A stretch of DNA of 8,058 nt from Gammaproteobacteria bacterium. GTDB taxonomy: Bacteria; Pseudomonadota; Gammaproteobacteria; UBA6429; Thiohalophilaceae. The position numbers and the translations under genes were made by a program. Positions 1 to 7,398 of the stretch are shown in pieces. Below the pieces are notes generated by a model. The model saw only the letters and a list, made by a program, of their open reading frames with translations. It did not search any database and was not told the DNA's origin. Every line of letters starts with the position of its first letter. Positions within the stretch are counted from its first letter, which is position 1. The stretch covers positions 1 to 8,058 of the forward strand of contig DRJN01000389.1 of assembly GCA_011052165.1 (NCBI GenBank). The letters run 5' to 3'.

Positions 1-120
1 CTCTCCCTCTGGGATTTGGTCATGGATGACCTTATGTTGCGAAGCCCATGGATGGGCGAGAGCGACGAGGGTTGGGGTGAGGGGATAAAATACAGGCAAA
101 TACTGTTGCAACGATTAATA
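1..120 (+). repeat. MITE-like inverted-repeat element, copy 1 (partial, interrupted)
   Basis: This is the right part of the element seen complete at 6101-6205 and 7399-7502; its left terminal repeat lies outside the window. The right terminal arm at 95-118 matches the right arm of the 7399-7502 copy except for its first base, and is followed by TA (119-120). Internally, 1-14 and 67-94 match the CCCTCTCCC...GGGTTGGGGTGAGGGG core of the other copies. Bases 15-66 are extra and interrupt the core. The element ends 20 bp from the mfd stop codon, so it forms the immediate 3' flank of mfd. Confidence 0.85.
15..66. repeat. 52-nt twin-palindrome repeat nested in copy 1
   Basis: This stretch is absent from the two complete copies of the surrounding element, so it looks like an insertion in the core palindrome. 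It carries two perfect palindromes, GGTCATGGATGACC at 18-31 and GCCCATGGATGGGC at 44-57, which share the core CATGGATG. Similar CATGGATG palindromes occur as dispersed repeats in gammaproteobacteria (recalled, not checked). The exact borders are ambiguous by a couple of bases because GA occurs at the junction. Confidence 0.6.
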
Positions 121-140
121 TTTAGCTATTCATAACGGAG

Positions 141-3100
141 TCATGTCCTGGCCTGCAGCCGATCGAGTAAACGGTTGGCCGCATTCAGGCGGGCTTCGGT
201 ATCCGGAAGTTCCCGAATGATGCGTAACTTGTCACTGCCGTCGAGTTTGTAACGATCCGGCTGACCCTGAATTAACTTGATAATGGTCATGGGATCGATG
301 TCGGGCTGTTCGACAAATAGAATGCGTCCCCCGCTGTTGCCAAGGTCGACTTTTTTGATCCCGGTCCGGGTGGCCCGAAGTTTTAGCTCGGTCACGTTGA
401 ACAGAGTTTTGAGCGCCTCGGGCAGCAGGCCGAAACGATCAATCATCTCCACTTGCAGTTCACGCAGAGCATCTTTATCGGCGGCGCTGGCGATACGTTT
501 GTACATGATCAGGCGTTCATGGATGTCAGGCAAATAGTCTTCCGGGATCAGCGCCGGGGCATGCAGATCAATTTCGGCACCGTGGAACAGGGGTTGATCC
601 AGTTCCGGCTCTTTACCTTCTTTTAGTGCCTTGACGGCTCGTTCCAGCAATTCACTGTACAGGCTGAAGCCGATTTCAATCATCTGTCCGCTCTGTTCGT
701 CACCCAGTAGTTCACCAGCGCCGCGGATCTCCATGTCGTGACTGGCCAGAGTGAAGCCGGTGCCCAGGGTTTCGATGGATTCGATAGCCTCCAGGCGCCT
801 GCGCGCATCGACGCTGATAGTTTTGCGTGGCGGAATGATCAGATAGGCATAGGCGCGATGATGGGAGCGTCCCACACGGCCACGCAACTGATAGAGCTGG
901 GCCAGACCGAAACGATCGGCGCGGTTCATGATAATGGTGTTGGCGGAAGGAATGTCGATGCCGGTTTCGATAATGGTGGTACAGACCAGAATATTGAAAC
1001 GCTGATGGTAAAAGTCTGACATCACCTGTTCCAGTTCGCGTTCGCGCATCTGTCCGTGGGCATGGCGAATATCCGCTTCCGGCAGCCATTCCTGTAATGT
1101 GCTGACCTGTTTCTCGATGGTCTGTACGTCATTATGCAGGAAATACACCTGGCCGCCGCGTTTGAGTTCACGCAGGCAGGCTTCCTTGACTAACGCCGCT
1201 TTCCATTCGGTGACAAAGGTCTTGATCGCCAGGCGTTTGGCCAGTGGGGTGGCGATAATAGACAGATCTCGCAGCCCGGACATGGCCATGTTCAGGGTGC
1301 GGGGAATAGGCGTGGCGGTGAGGGTCAGAATATCCACTTCGGCACGCATGGCCTTGAAGGTTTCTTTTTGGCGCACCCCGAAACGGTGTTCCTCGTCGAT
1401 GATGACCAGCCCCAGATTTTTATATTGGATGTTTTTTTGCAGCAGCTTGTGGGTGCCGATGATAATGTCGATCTGGCCTGTTTCCAGATCGGCAAGAATC
1501 TGTTTTTGCTCTTTGGCGGAATTGAAGCGGGACAGGGATTCGATGCGCACCGGCCAGTCGGCGAAGCGATCGCGAAAATTCTCCGTGTGTTGCTGGGTGA
1601 GCAGGGTGGTGGGCACGAGTACGGCCACCTGGCGGCCGGCCTGCACGGCGACAAAGGCGGCGCGCATGGCGACCTCGGTTTTGCCGAAACCGACATCACC
1701 GCAGACCAGATGATCCATGGGCTTGTCCGAGCGCATGTTTTCCAGCACCTTGTCAATCGAAGTTTGCTGATCCGGGGTTTCTTCAAAGGGAAAAGCAGCG
1801 ACGAAGGCGCGGTATTGAGCTTCATCCAGGGGATAGCTGAAGCCGCTACGGGCCTCTCTGCGGGCGTAGATGTCCAGCAGTTCGGCGGCCACGTCCCGTA
1901 CCCGTTCGCTGGCGCGGCGCCTGGCGCGCTCCCACTGACCGCTGCCGAGGCGGTGCAGGGGAGCGTGTTCCGGATCGGCGCCGGTATAGCGGCTGATCAG
2001 GTGCAGGGAGCTGACCGGTACATAAAGCTTGTCATTGGCGGCATATTCAAGGCTGAGAAACTCGGTTGTCTGATTAGCGATGTCCAGGGTTTGCAGGCCG
2101 AGATAACGACCAACGCCGTGCTCTTCATGCACTACCGGGGCACCGACGGTGAGTTCGGCCAGATTGCGGATGATGCTGTCAACTTCGCGCGAACTTTTTT
2201 TACGCCGCCTTCGTTGCATGACCCGGGCGCCGAATAGTTGAGGCTCGGCAATAACCATAAGAGCGGGATGACTCAGCAGCAATCCCTGCTCAAGTGGCGC
2301 AACGGTAATGGCCAGCGGATTGTCGGCGTCAAGAAAATCGCTCCAGCTATCCACGCTGGCGGGATAGATGTCATAGCTGTGCAGCAGTTCCAGCAGGTAT
2401 TCCCGTCGCCCGCTGGTCTCGGCGGCGAACAGCAGCCGTCCTTTAAATCCCGCCAGAAAGTTTTTCAATGCGCTGGCCGGCTCGTCGGCACGAATGTCCA
2501 GATGCAGTTCCGGCGGGGCACTGGTGGCAAATTGCAGGCCGCTGCTGGTCGCGCTTTCCGGTAGAAGTTTGAATTGCTGTAGCTCAATCCGGGGGTAGCG
2601 TTTGAAGGCGGCGAAGATTTCGTTGACCGGTAGAAAAACCTCGGCGGCAGAGAGCATCGGACGCTCGGTATCATGGCGCATCTGTTCATGACGCTCGCCG
2701 ATCTCGTCCCAGAATGTTTCGGCTGCGGCTTCGATATTTTCCAGATTCAGTAACAGGGTGTTGTCAGGCAGGTAGTCGAACAGGGTGGCGGTGTGTTCGA
2801 AGAACAGGGGCAGATAATATTCGATGCCGGGGGTGGCCATGCCATTGCTGATATCGCGGTAGAGCGGGCAGTGATGTGCGTTGCCGGTGAATTTTGCCCG
2901 GAAAGCCTGGCGGAAGTGGCTAATGCCTTCTTTATTCAGGGGGAATTCACGCGCGGGCAGCAGGCGGATCTGGTCTACCTTGTCACTGGAGCGCTGAGTC
3001 TCGGGATCGAACATGCGGATGCTTTCAACTTCATCATCAAACAGCTCGATGCGGTAGGCTTCCCGACTGCCCATGGGGTAGAGATCCAGCAAACTGCCGC

Positions 3101-3617
3101 GCACGGCGAATTCGCCGTGTTCCATCACCGTGGACACACAATGGTAGCCACTGATCTCCAGCCGCAGGCGCATGGCTTCCAGATCCAGTTTCTGTCCTGT
3201 TTCCAGCAGCAGCGCGTGGCCATCCAGATAATGCCGGGGCGGCAGCCGGTGCATGAGAGTGGGCATGGGCACAATGAGAATGCCCTTATCCAGATCAGGC
3301 AGGCGGTAAAGGCTGGCCAGACGCTCGGAGGTAATGTCCTGATGGGGTGAAAAATGATCCCAGGGCAGGGTTTCCCGGTCGGGGAAGGATAGAATGGGAA
3401 CCGGGGTTTTACCCAGGAAAAAACGGATGCTATATTCCAGCCGCTGGGCGCTGGCGGCATCCGCCGTGATGATGACCAGTGGCCCGGCATGTTGCTGCGC
3501 CATGTGCGCAATGACCAGCGCGAAACTACTGCCGTATAACCGCCCCCAGCGGGTAACATTGCCGGCAGCCAGGGGCGCAGGCGGGGTGAGGGGACTCAGG
3601 AGTTCAGGATCTGACAT
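141..3617 (-). CDS. mfd: Transcription-repair coupling factor Mfd
   Basis: A DNA translocase that removes RNA polymerase stalled at lesions and recruits UvrA for nucleotide excision repair. It has 1158 residues, close to E. coli Mfd (1148). Domains in order: UvrB-like N-terminal module (about 25-350, with RGSLLDLYP at 173-181); RNA-polymerase-interacting domain starting near 491 (VGAPVVHEEHGVGRYLGL, 491-508); RecG-like SF2 motor with Walker A GDVGFGKT (640-647), DEEH box (741-744), motif III TATPIPRT (767-774), IETGIDIP (883-890) and arginine-finger motif RGRVGRS (912-918); then the C-terminal regulatory domain. All motor motifs are intact, so it should be functional. The ATG at 3617 is the only plausible start: an in-frame TAA lies at 3644-3642 with no other start codon between. 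No good Shine-Dalgarno is visible before it. Monocistronic in this window. Long open frames on the opposite strand are composition shadows. Confidence 0.98.
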   Translation of the reverse strand: MSDPELLSPLTPPAPLAAGNVTRWGRLYGSSFALVIAHMAQQHAGPLVIITADAASAQRLEYSIRFFLGKTPVPILSFPDRETLPWDHFSPHQDITSERLASLYRLPDLDKGILIVPMPTLMHRLPPRHYLDGHALLLETGQKLDLEAMRLRLEISGYHCVSTVMEHGEFAVRGSLLDLYPMGSREAYRIELFDDEVESIRMFDPETQRSSDKVDQIRLLPAREFPLNKEGISHFRQAFRAKFTGNAHHCPLYRDISNGMATPGIEYYLPLFFEHTATLFDYLPDNTLLLNLENIEAAAETFWDEIGERHEQMRHDTERPMLSAAEVFLPVNEIFAAFKRYPRIELQQFKLLPESATSSGLQFATSAPPELHLDIRADEPASALKNFLAGFKGRLLFAAETSGRREYLLELLHSYDIYPASVDSWSDFLDADNPLAITVAPLEQGLLLSHPALMVIAEPQLFGARVMQRRRRKKSSREVDSIIRNLAELTVGAPVVHEEHGVGRYLGLQTLDIANQTTEFLSLEYAANDKLYVPVSSLHLISRYTGADPEHAPLHRLGSGQWERARRRASERVRDVAAELLDIYARREARSGFSYPLDEAQYRAFVAAFPFEETPDQQTSIDKVLENMRSDKPMDHLVCGDVGFGKTEVAMRAAFVAVQAGRQVAVLVPTTLLTQQHTENFRDRFADWPVRIESLSRFNSAKEQKQILADLETGQIDIIIGTHKLLQKNIQYKNLGLVIIDEEHRFGVRQKETFKAMRAEVDILTLTATPIPRTLNMAMSGLRDLSIIATPLAKRLAIKTFVTEWKAALVKEACLRELKRGGQVYFLHNDVQTIEKQVSTLQEWLPEADIRHAHGQMRERELEQVMSDFYHQRFNILVCTTIIETGIDIPSANTIIMNRADRFGLAQLYQLRGRVGRSHHRAYAYLIIPPRKTISVDARRRLEAIESIETLGTGFTLASHDMEIRGAGELLGDEQSGQMIEIGFSLYSELLERAVKALKEGKEPELDQPLFHGAEIDLHAPALIPEDYLPDIHERLIMYKRIASAADKDALRELQVEMIDRFGLLPEALKTLFNVTELKLRATRTGIKKVDLGNSGGRILFVEQPDIDPMTIIKLIQGQPDRYKLDGSDKLRIIRELPDTEARLNAANRLLDRLQART

Positions 3618-3931
3618 GCGTATAAAGCGGGCAAAACAACCTTAGGCAAAAACGGCGTATTCTACCTCAGAAAGCGTGGCAGGGGATAAAAGCGGACAAT
3701 AAAAAATGACCATCCTGGCGTTATTTTGCGCAGCCAGCAATATGCTGTTCAGGCTACGGCATTGATCGAGCAAATAGCGGTTCCAAATACCCGTTCACTT
3801 TAGAAATTACCGTTCACCCTGCGGCAGCATACGGGGTCGGATCTATGCAACTAACTGATAATTATATCTTTCACCCTGATTTTATCGCCTTTTTATCGCT
3901 TAAACGCTGCTTTTTGCTATCAAAACATTAA
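3618..3931. other. Intergenic region between mfd and the FkbM gene
   Basis: These 314 bp show no supportable gene. The mfd promoter should lie here, reading leftward, but I find no convincing -35/-10 pair. Minor structure: a 13-bp palindrome CAGCAATATGCTG at 3735-3747, and a direct repeat CCGTTCAC at 3791-3798 and 3810-3817. A 19-codon open frame starts at 3706 (MTILALFCAASN...) but lacks a ribosome-binding site. No rho-independent terminator for the FkbM gene is evident. Confidence 0.6.
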
Positions 3932-4753
3932 TTAGCCGCGCCAAGGTATGGAGTCAGCATAAAGTTTGTTTCTGGCATGGAAAAATGACAGACGATTGTA
4001 TAATTTCTTGTTGATGCCAATATCAAACCACTCAGATAAATAACCTAATAGTTCAAAATCTTTATGGCCATGTAATTCACCGCAAATCCATTTGGTTTTA
4101 GCGATAGTGTTTTTATCAATGGTAGTCAAGATATCGTATTCGGCACCTTCTGTATCGATCTTTATTAAATCAACTTGAGTAATATTATTATCTGCCAGGA
4201 TTTTATTGGCATTTTTCAGGATAATAGTTTGTTTTTTACTTTTATCCACATCCAATTCATATATGGAGAAACCACCTGTGTTGCCTTCTTCGTTGCACTC
4301 ATAAATATCAATTTCACCATCATGATCGCCTAATCCAACGTTGAATGTGCTTATGTTAGGACTATTGGTGGCATTTTTCTCTAATAATTTGTAGTTATCC
4401 ACGACTGGCTCAAAGGTATATATTTTTGCCCTCGGGAACCGGTTGGAAAAATAAACTGACGTGGTTCCAATGTTACCGCCGATATCCAGAATAACAGAAG
4501 GATTAATTTCTTCAGGTACCCAGTATTCCAGTTTTTTTTGTTTGAAGAAAATCCGGTTTGCTCGTTGTGGTTTACTTGGACGAATGAGAATTTCATATAT
4601 GGCACCGGTATCGGCAGTGCCTGGGCGAAAATACAGGGTGTTATTTTTCCAGTTAAAGCTGCCATAATTTTTAGAATAAACTCCGGTTCGGCTATTTACG
4701 ACAAAATCCCAGGAACCGGATCTTAGCCATTTTTTTAATTCAGAGAATTTCAC
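3932..4753 (-). CDS. FkbM-family SAM-dependent methyltransferase
   Basis: 273 residues. FkbM-family enzymes are class I SAM-dependent methyltransferases, typically O-methylating sugars or natural products; the substrate here cannot be told. Visible motifs: SAM motif I VILDIGGNIGTTS (87-99), the acidic motif FEP (114-116) at the end of strand 2, and the family signature DLIKIDTEGAEYDIL (195-209). An extra N-terminal region of about 85 residues precedes the catalytic domain. No signal peptide or membrane segment is seen, so it is probably cytoplasmic. The start is GTG at 4753-4751, supported by TAAGAGG at 4766-4760 with 6 nt spacing; an ATG at 4757 is out of frame and stops after five codons. 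The gene is strikingly AT-rich compared with mfd and stands alone, without glycosyltransferases or polysaccharide genes in view, which suggests horizontal acquisition (inference). Certain as to family, uncertain as to role. Confidence 0.93.
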   Translation of the reverse strand: MKFSELKKWLRSGSWDFVVNSRTGVYSKNYGSFNWKNNTLYFRPGTADTGAIYEILIRPSKPQRANRIFFKQKKLEYWVPEEINPSVILDIGGNIGTTSVYFSNRFPRAKIYTFEPVVDNYKLLEKNATNSPNISTFNVGLGDHDGEIDIYECNEEGNTGGFSIYELDVDKSKKQTIILKNANKILADNNITQVDLIKIDTEGAEYDILTTIDKNTIAKTKWICGELHGHKDFELLGYLSEWFDIGINKKLYNRLSFFHARNKLYADSIPWRG

Positions 4754-4759
4754 ACATCG

Positions 4760-4766
4760 CCTCTTA
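4760..4766 (-). promoter_or_regulatory. Ribosome-binding site deciding the GTG start of the FkbM gene
   Basis: On the minus strand this reads TAAGAGG, a good Shine-Dalgarno match, 6 nt before GTG at 4753-4751. It favours GTG over the overlapping out-of-frame ATG at 4757, which would sit only 2 nt from the site. Confidence 0.7.
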
Positions 4767-4788
4767 AAGTAAGTTTTTTAGTTTTGTT

Positions 4789-4818
4789 AGTTTACCCTGT
4801 GAATTAATTTGTAATCAA
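4789..4818 (-). promoter_or_regulatory. Possible sigma70 promoter for the FkbM gene
   Basis: On the minus strand TTGATT (4818-4813) and TAAACT (4794-4789) are separated by 18 nt, each matching the sigma70 consensus at four of six positions. Transcription would start roughly 30 nt upstream of the GTG. In AT-rich DNA such matches arise by chance, so this is weak. Confidence 0.3.
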
Positions 4819-4957
4819 TAGATACCTGTTTACCGCCTCTGTATGGTCACTAATAATCTGCTCGACTTGCAGCATTAACCGGCCAAAGGATCGATCCGCT
4901 TTAGCTGGCGGCGTGTTCTTTGTTATGTTTGTCCTAACCTGGATAAACCACAAGATA

Positions 4958-5014
4958 AGTACCTTCACGAAATAATTTTCTGTAAAATGCACAGAAAATT
5001 ATTTCTAAGGTACT
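4958..5014 (-). terminator. Large AT-rich hairpin at the 3' end of the DUF5996 gene
   Basis: Left arm 4958-4983 and right arm 4991-5014 are complementary over 15 bp (GAAATAATTTTCTGT with its complement) and 8 bp (AGTACCTT with its complement). A CAC/T internal loop separates the two helices, and the apical loop is 7 nt. The right arm contains the last two codons and the TAG stop (5007-5005) of the upstream gene. No U-tract follows in either direction, so it is not a classical intrinsic terminator. It may act as a 3'-end stabiliser or attenuator, or be a mobile-element remnant. The structure is clear; the function is inferred. Confidence 0.5.
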
Positions 5015-5898
5015 AACGTTAAACTTTCAACATCCCAGTCGGCGCGTCTGGCGCAGAGTTGATAAGCATTTTCCAGAAAGTCGAGTAAATACTCAGTCGG
5101 GTGCTTTGCTTTGCGTACCGCTTCATAGGGTAAAAATGCCATGGCATAGCCATAATCGGTAAACCACGTTGCTTCAGTGGGGGTTAGTGGTTCATCCGTC
5201 ATGTTTTCAGGCTCAGGGTAAACATAGGCGTAAAACGCGGGTTCGCGCACGGTATCATCCCCCACCCAGTAACCAAAACTGATAGCTTCATGTGAGTAGG
5301 CTTCCTGATCGGCTTTGGATCGTCCTTCGAGTGTAGGCGCTTTTTTACCGGAAAAACGTGTTAGCGCCAGATCAGCATGATGCCAGAACAAATGGACGGG
5401 CGTGCTTTTACCGATAAAACGGGCGCGAAAAATCTCAAAGGTGGAATTCACAAAGCCCAGTGCTTGCCAGTATTTTGTGACCCATTGCGGATCATAACTA
5501 GCATGTGTCGTGTCTTTTGCAAAAGGGATGTTGCTGAAGGGGACATCATAGGGTTTGGCGGTAATCGAAACCTGAACCTCAATCTTCTTTAGGGCGTCAA
5601 ATAACGATTGATAAAAATCGGCGACGGACTGGCCCTCTAATGAAAAAGATTCCTGACGGCCATCACTACACAAAACATGCAATTGATGATCAATAAAATC
5701 GAACTGAATCTCGAACCAGCGTTCAATATAGGGAATAGGGCGGGTGCTAAGTCCTCGGCAGGAGACATACAGGGGCACATGCCACCAGTGGTTTGTTTTA
5801 GGAAACAGGCTGAGTCGAATTTTGCCCACGATTTGCATAAATAAATGCAGGGTGTTCTTGGTGTCTTCCCATTTATCAAGTGGCAATTGAGGTAACAT
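5005..5898 (-). CDS. DUF5996 family protein (uncharacterised)
   Basis: 297 residues, a normal length for this family, whose function is unknown. The recognisable conserved blocks are all present: NHWWHVPLYV (36-45) followed by RGLSTRPIPY; FEIQFDFIDH (62-71); SVADFY (91-96); DTTHASYD (129-136); FRARFIGKSTPVHLFW (157-172); DLALTRFSG (176-184); YSHE (201-204); EPAFYAYVYPEP (219-230); LPYEAVR (256-262). The invariant His, Trp, Asp and Glu residues hint at an enzyme or ligand-binding fold, but no catalytic motif is known to me. No signal peptide or membrane helix is seen, so probably cytoplasmic. The start ATG at 5898 is preceded by AGGA on the minus strand (5908-5905) with 6 nt spacing. It is divergent from egtD across 477 bp and is followed at once by the large hairpin. 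Family assignment is by recall of conserved motifs. Confidence 0.88.
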   Translation of the reverse strand: MLPQLPLDKWEDTKNTLHLFMQIVGKIRLSLFPKTNHWWHVPLYVSCRGLSTRPIPYIERWFEIQFDFIDHQLHVLCSDGRQESFSLEGQSVADFYQSLFDALKKIEVQVSITAKPYDVPFSNIPFAKDTTHASYDPQWVTKYWQALGFVNSTFEIFRARFIGKSTPVHLFWHHADLALTRFSGKKAPTLEGRSKADQEAYSHEAISFGYWVGDDTVREPAFYAYVYPEPENMTDEPLTPTEATWFTDYGYAMAFLPYEAVRKAKHPTEYLLDFLENAYQLCARRADWDVESLTLVP

Positions 5899-5951
5899 GA
5901 AAGTTCCTTTTTTAGTATTAGTTTTATAGTCAACCTATATTTTTTCGTAGA

Positions 5952-5964
5952 TGTGACTATCACA
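5952..5964. promoter_or_regulatory. Small palindrome upstream of the DUF5996 gene (possible operator)
   Basis: TGTGACTATCACA has perfect 5-bp arms around a 3-nt centre and lies 54 bp upstream of the DUF5996 start. It resembles a CRP half-site pair, but the spacer is 3 rather than 6, so it is not a CRP site as usually defined. The regulator is unknown and the match could be chance. Confidence 0.25.
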
Positions 5965-6100
5965 AAATTGTAAGGTTCCGGAAGAACGAGAGATCTGGAA
6001 CGTCCGATTTAACGATAAATTGACTTTAGCAACAAACTGACGGGATGTCAGGGATTTTTATTTGCTCTGCAATAAACAGAACGGGAAATGACATTCATGA

Positions 6101-6205
6101 TATTAATCGCTGCATAAGTATTTGCATGTATTTTATCCCCTCACCCCAACCCTCTCCCAGAGGGGAGAGGGGGCTATGATGCAAATACTTATGCAACGAT
6201 TAATA
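6101..6205 (-). repeat. MITE-like inverted-repeat element, copy 2 (complete)
   Basis: A 105-bp element, inverted relative to the other two copies. Terminal arms 6103-6127 and 6179-6203 (25 nt) are complementary with one mismatch (C at 6110), and each end is flanked by TA (6101-6102, 6204-6205). The core holds a C-rich/G-rich palindrome, CCCTCTCCC...GGGGAGAGGG, the type often mis-translated as PLTPTLSQRGEGA. There is no transposase gene and it is non-coding. It lies between divergent genes, 170 bp upstream of egtD and about 200 bp upstream of the DUF5996 gene, so it could affect expression of either. Confidence 0.88.
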
Positions 6206-6263
6206 TTGTCCTTGGATCAGGCAGGCCGAGAGAAAATAGTTCGCATAAATGTAAACCTGCAAC

Positions 6264-6292
6264 TTGCGGCGGGGAAGTTCATTTCTTACTAT
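6264..6292 (+). promoter_or_regulatory. Weak candidate sigma70 promoter for egtD
   Basis: TTGCGG (6264-6269) and TACTAT (6287-6292) are spaced 17 nt, matching the consensus at three and four of six positions. It would give a leader of about 75 nt. Spacing is ideal but both hexamers are poor. Confidence 0.2.
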
Positions 6293-6375
6293 GAGCAGAC
6301 AGATGAGCAATGTATCCAGGCTGGTCTTGTGCGAACGGCCTGCGATGTCAGGGTTAAATTAGCAGAGGATGTTTT

Positions 6376-7347
6376 ATGCATTATCAGGAACATGGCGTGG
6401 TACAGTTTTATGACGATCAACCCTTAGCCGATGATTTTTATACCGAAGTCATCGAGGGACTAAAACAGTCGCCACGAAAAATCCCCCCTAAATTCTTTTA
6501 TGATGCTAAAGGATCCCGGTTGTTCGATGCGATATGCGAACTGCCTGAATATTATCAGACACGAACCGAAATTTCCCTCTTAACACAGTATGCGGAAGAA
6601 ATCGCCAGCCTGATCGGTGAACAGTGTCTGCTGATTGAACCGGGTAGCGGTAGCTGTGAGAAGGTTCGTTATTTGCTGGATGAAATACAACCCACTGCAT
6701 ACATGCCCATGGATATTTCACGCGTGCATTTGTTCGGTGCGGTTCAACAACTCTCAAATGAATATCCCTGGCTTGATATCCATGCCAGTTGCATGGATTT
6801 TACCGCGAATGTAAAACTTCACTTTTGCCCTCCGAATATTCATAAAGTGGCTTTTTTTCCAGGCTCCAGTATTGGTAATTTTGAACCTGATGATGCCATT
6901 GTCTTCATGCGTCATATTGCACAGGTGTTAGGTCAGGGCGGGAGCTTGTTGATCGGCGTTGATTTAAAGAAGGATGAAAAGCTTCTGCATGCGGCGTATA
7001 ACGATAGCCAGGACGTGACGGCCGAATTTAATCTAAACCTGTTGCATAGAATAAATGATGAGTTAAATGCGAATTTTGATCTTGAGTATTTCCAGCATAA
7101 AGCCCTCTATAATGAGCAGGCAGGCAGAATTGAAATGCATCTGGTCAGCACGGTAGAGCAGACGGTCACGATTGGCGAGCAGGAGTTTACATTCAGGGAA
7201 AGTGAAACCATACATACCGAAAACTCATATAAATATACCGTGGCGGAGTTTGGGGCGCTGGCCGGACAGGCAGGTTATAAGCAGAAAAAAGTCTGGCGGG
7301 ACAGTTCTGACTTATTCAGTCTTCATTATTATGAAGTGACGGATTAG
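6376..7347 (+). CDS. egtD: L-histidine N-alpha-methyltransferase EgtD
   Basis: Transfers three methyl groups from SAM to the alpha-amino group of histidine, giving hercynine (histidine betaine), the first committed step of ergothioneine synthesis. 323 residues, the usual length (about 320). Conserved blocks: FYDAKGSRLFD (41-51); LPEYYQTRTE (56-65); SAM-binding IEPGSGSCEK (87-96); DIS (113-115); FFPGSSIGNF (160-169), whose Asn168 corresponds to the substrate-binding Asn of mycobacterial EgtD; GVDLKKD (194-200); AYND (207-210); GRIEMHLVS (250-258); HTENSYKYT (280-288), whose Glu and Ser match the histidine-recognition pair. A Pro precedes GSGS in motif I where Leu, Tyr or Phe is more usual. Start ATG 6376 has AGAGG at 6364-6368, 7 nt upstream. 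Cytoplasmic. No egtB, egtC, egtE or rhodanese-type eanB lies in the window, so later steps must be encoded elsewhere or hercynine is the end product. Confidence 0.95.
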   Translation: MHYQEHGVVQFYDDQPLADDFYTEVIEGLKQSPRKIPPKFFYDAKGSRLFDAICELPEYYQTRTEISLLTQYAEEIASLIGEQCLLIEPGSGSCEKVRYLLDEIQPTAYMPMDISRVHLFGAVQQLSNEYPWLDIHASCMDFTANVKLHFCPPNIHKVAFFPGSSIGNFEPDDAIVFMRHIAQVLGQGGSLLIGVDLKKDEKLLHAAYNDSQDVTAEFNLNLLHRINDELNANFDLEYFQHKALYNEQAGRIEMHLVSTVEQTVTIGEQEFTFRESETIHTENSYKYTVAEFGALAGQAGYKQKKVWRDSSDLFSLHYYEVTD

Positions 7348-7366
7348 CAGGAATTTTGGCAGAACG

Positions 7367-7389
7367 ACCCCGCAGCAAGCTGGCGGGGT
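7367..7389 (+). repeat. GC-rich hairpin repeat just after egtD
   Basis: ACCCCGC (7367-7373) and GCGGGGT (7383-7389) form a perfect 7-bp stem around a 9-nt loop, 19 bp after the egtD stop. It could serve as a terminator stem, but no T-tract follows (ATTAAGTG). A related GCAAGC-centred sequence ending in GCGGGGAATAA occurs at 7561-7582, which points to a dispersed palindromic repeat family. Confidence 0.5.
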
Positions 7390-7398
7390 ATTAAGTGC

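Noticed and set aside
1368..2237. 289-codon open frame on the plus strand inside mfd
   Set aside because: It is antisense to a fully conserved mfd region coding for motor and interaction domains, has no recognisable domain, and is explained by the GC-rich codon pattern of mfd. The other plus-strand frames within 141-3617 are rejected for the same reason.
4804..4992. 62-codon frame between the FkbM and DUF5996 genes
   Set aside because: Its GTG start sits in the loop and arm of the large hairpin, it lacks a Shine-Dalgarno, and I recognise no family. It might be a fragment of an old element but this cannot be supported.
4981..5024. Integron attC site
   Set aside because: A GTTAAAC core-like heptamer occurs at 5018-5024 next to the hairpin, but there is no matching inverse core (RYYYAAC) in the right place and no integrase or cassette structure.
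6038..6056. CTGAC...GTCAG hairpin as terminator or riboswitch
   Set aside because: Only a 5-bp stem, with GGGATTTTTA after it; too weak and not at the end of any plus-strand gene.
6122..6427. 101-codon frame upstream of and overlapping egtD
   Set aside because: Its start lies in the inverted-repeat element (PLTPTLSQRGEGA is a known repeat artefact), it overlaps egtD out of frame, and no ribosome-binding site precedes it. I compared the 6206-6375 part with the EgtB C-terminus and saw no resemblance.
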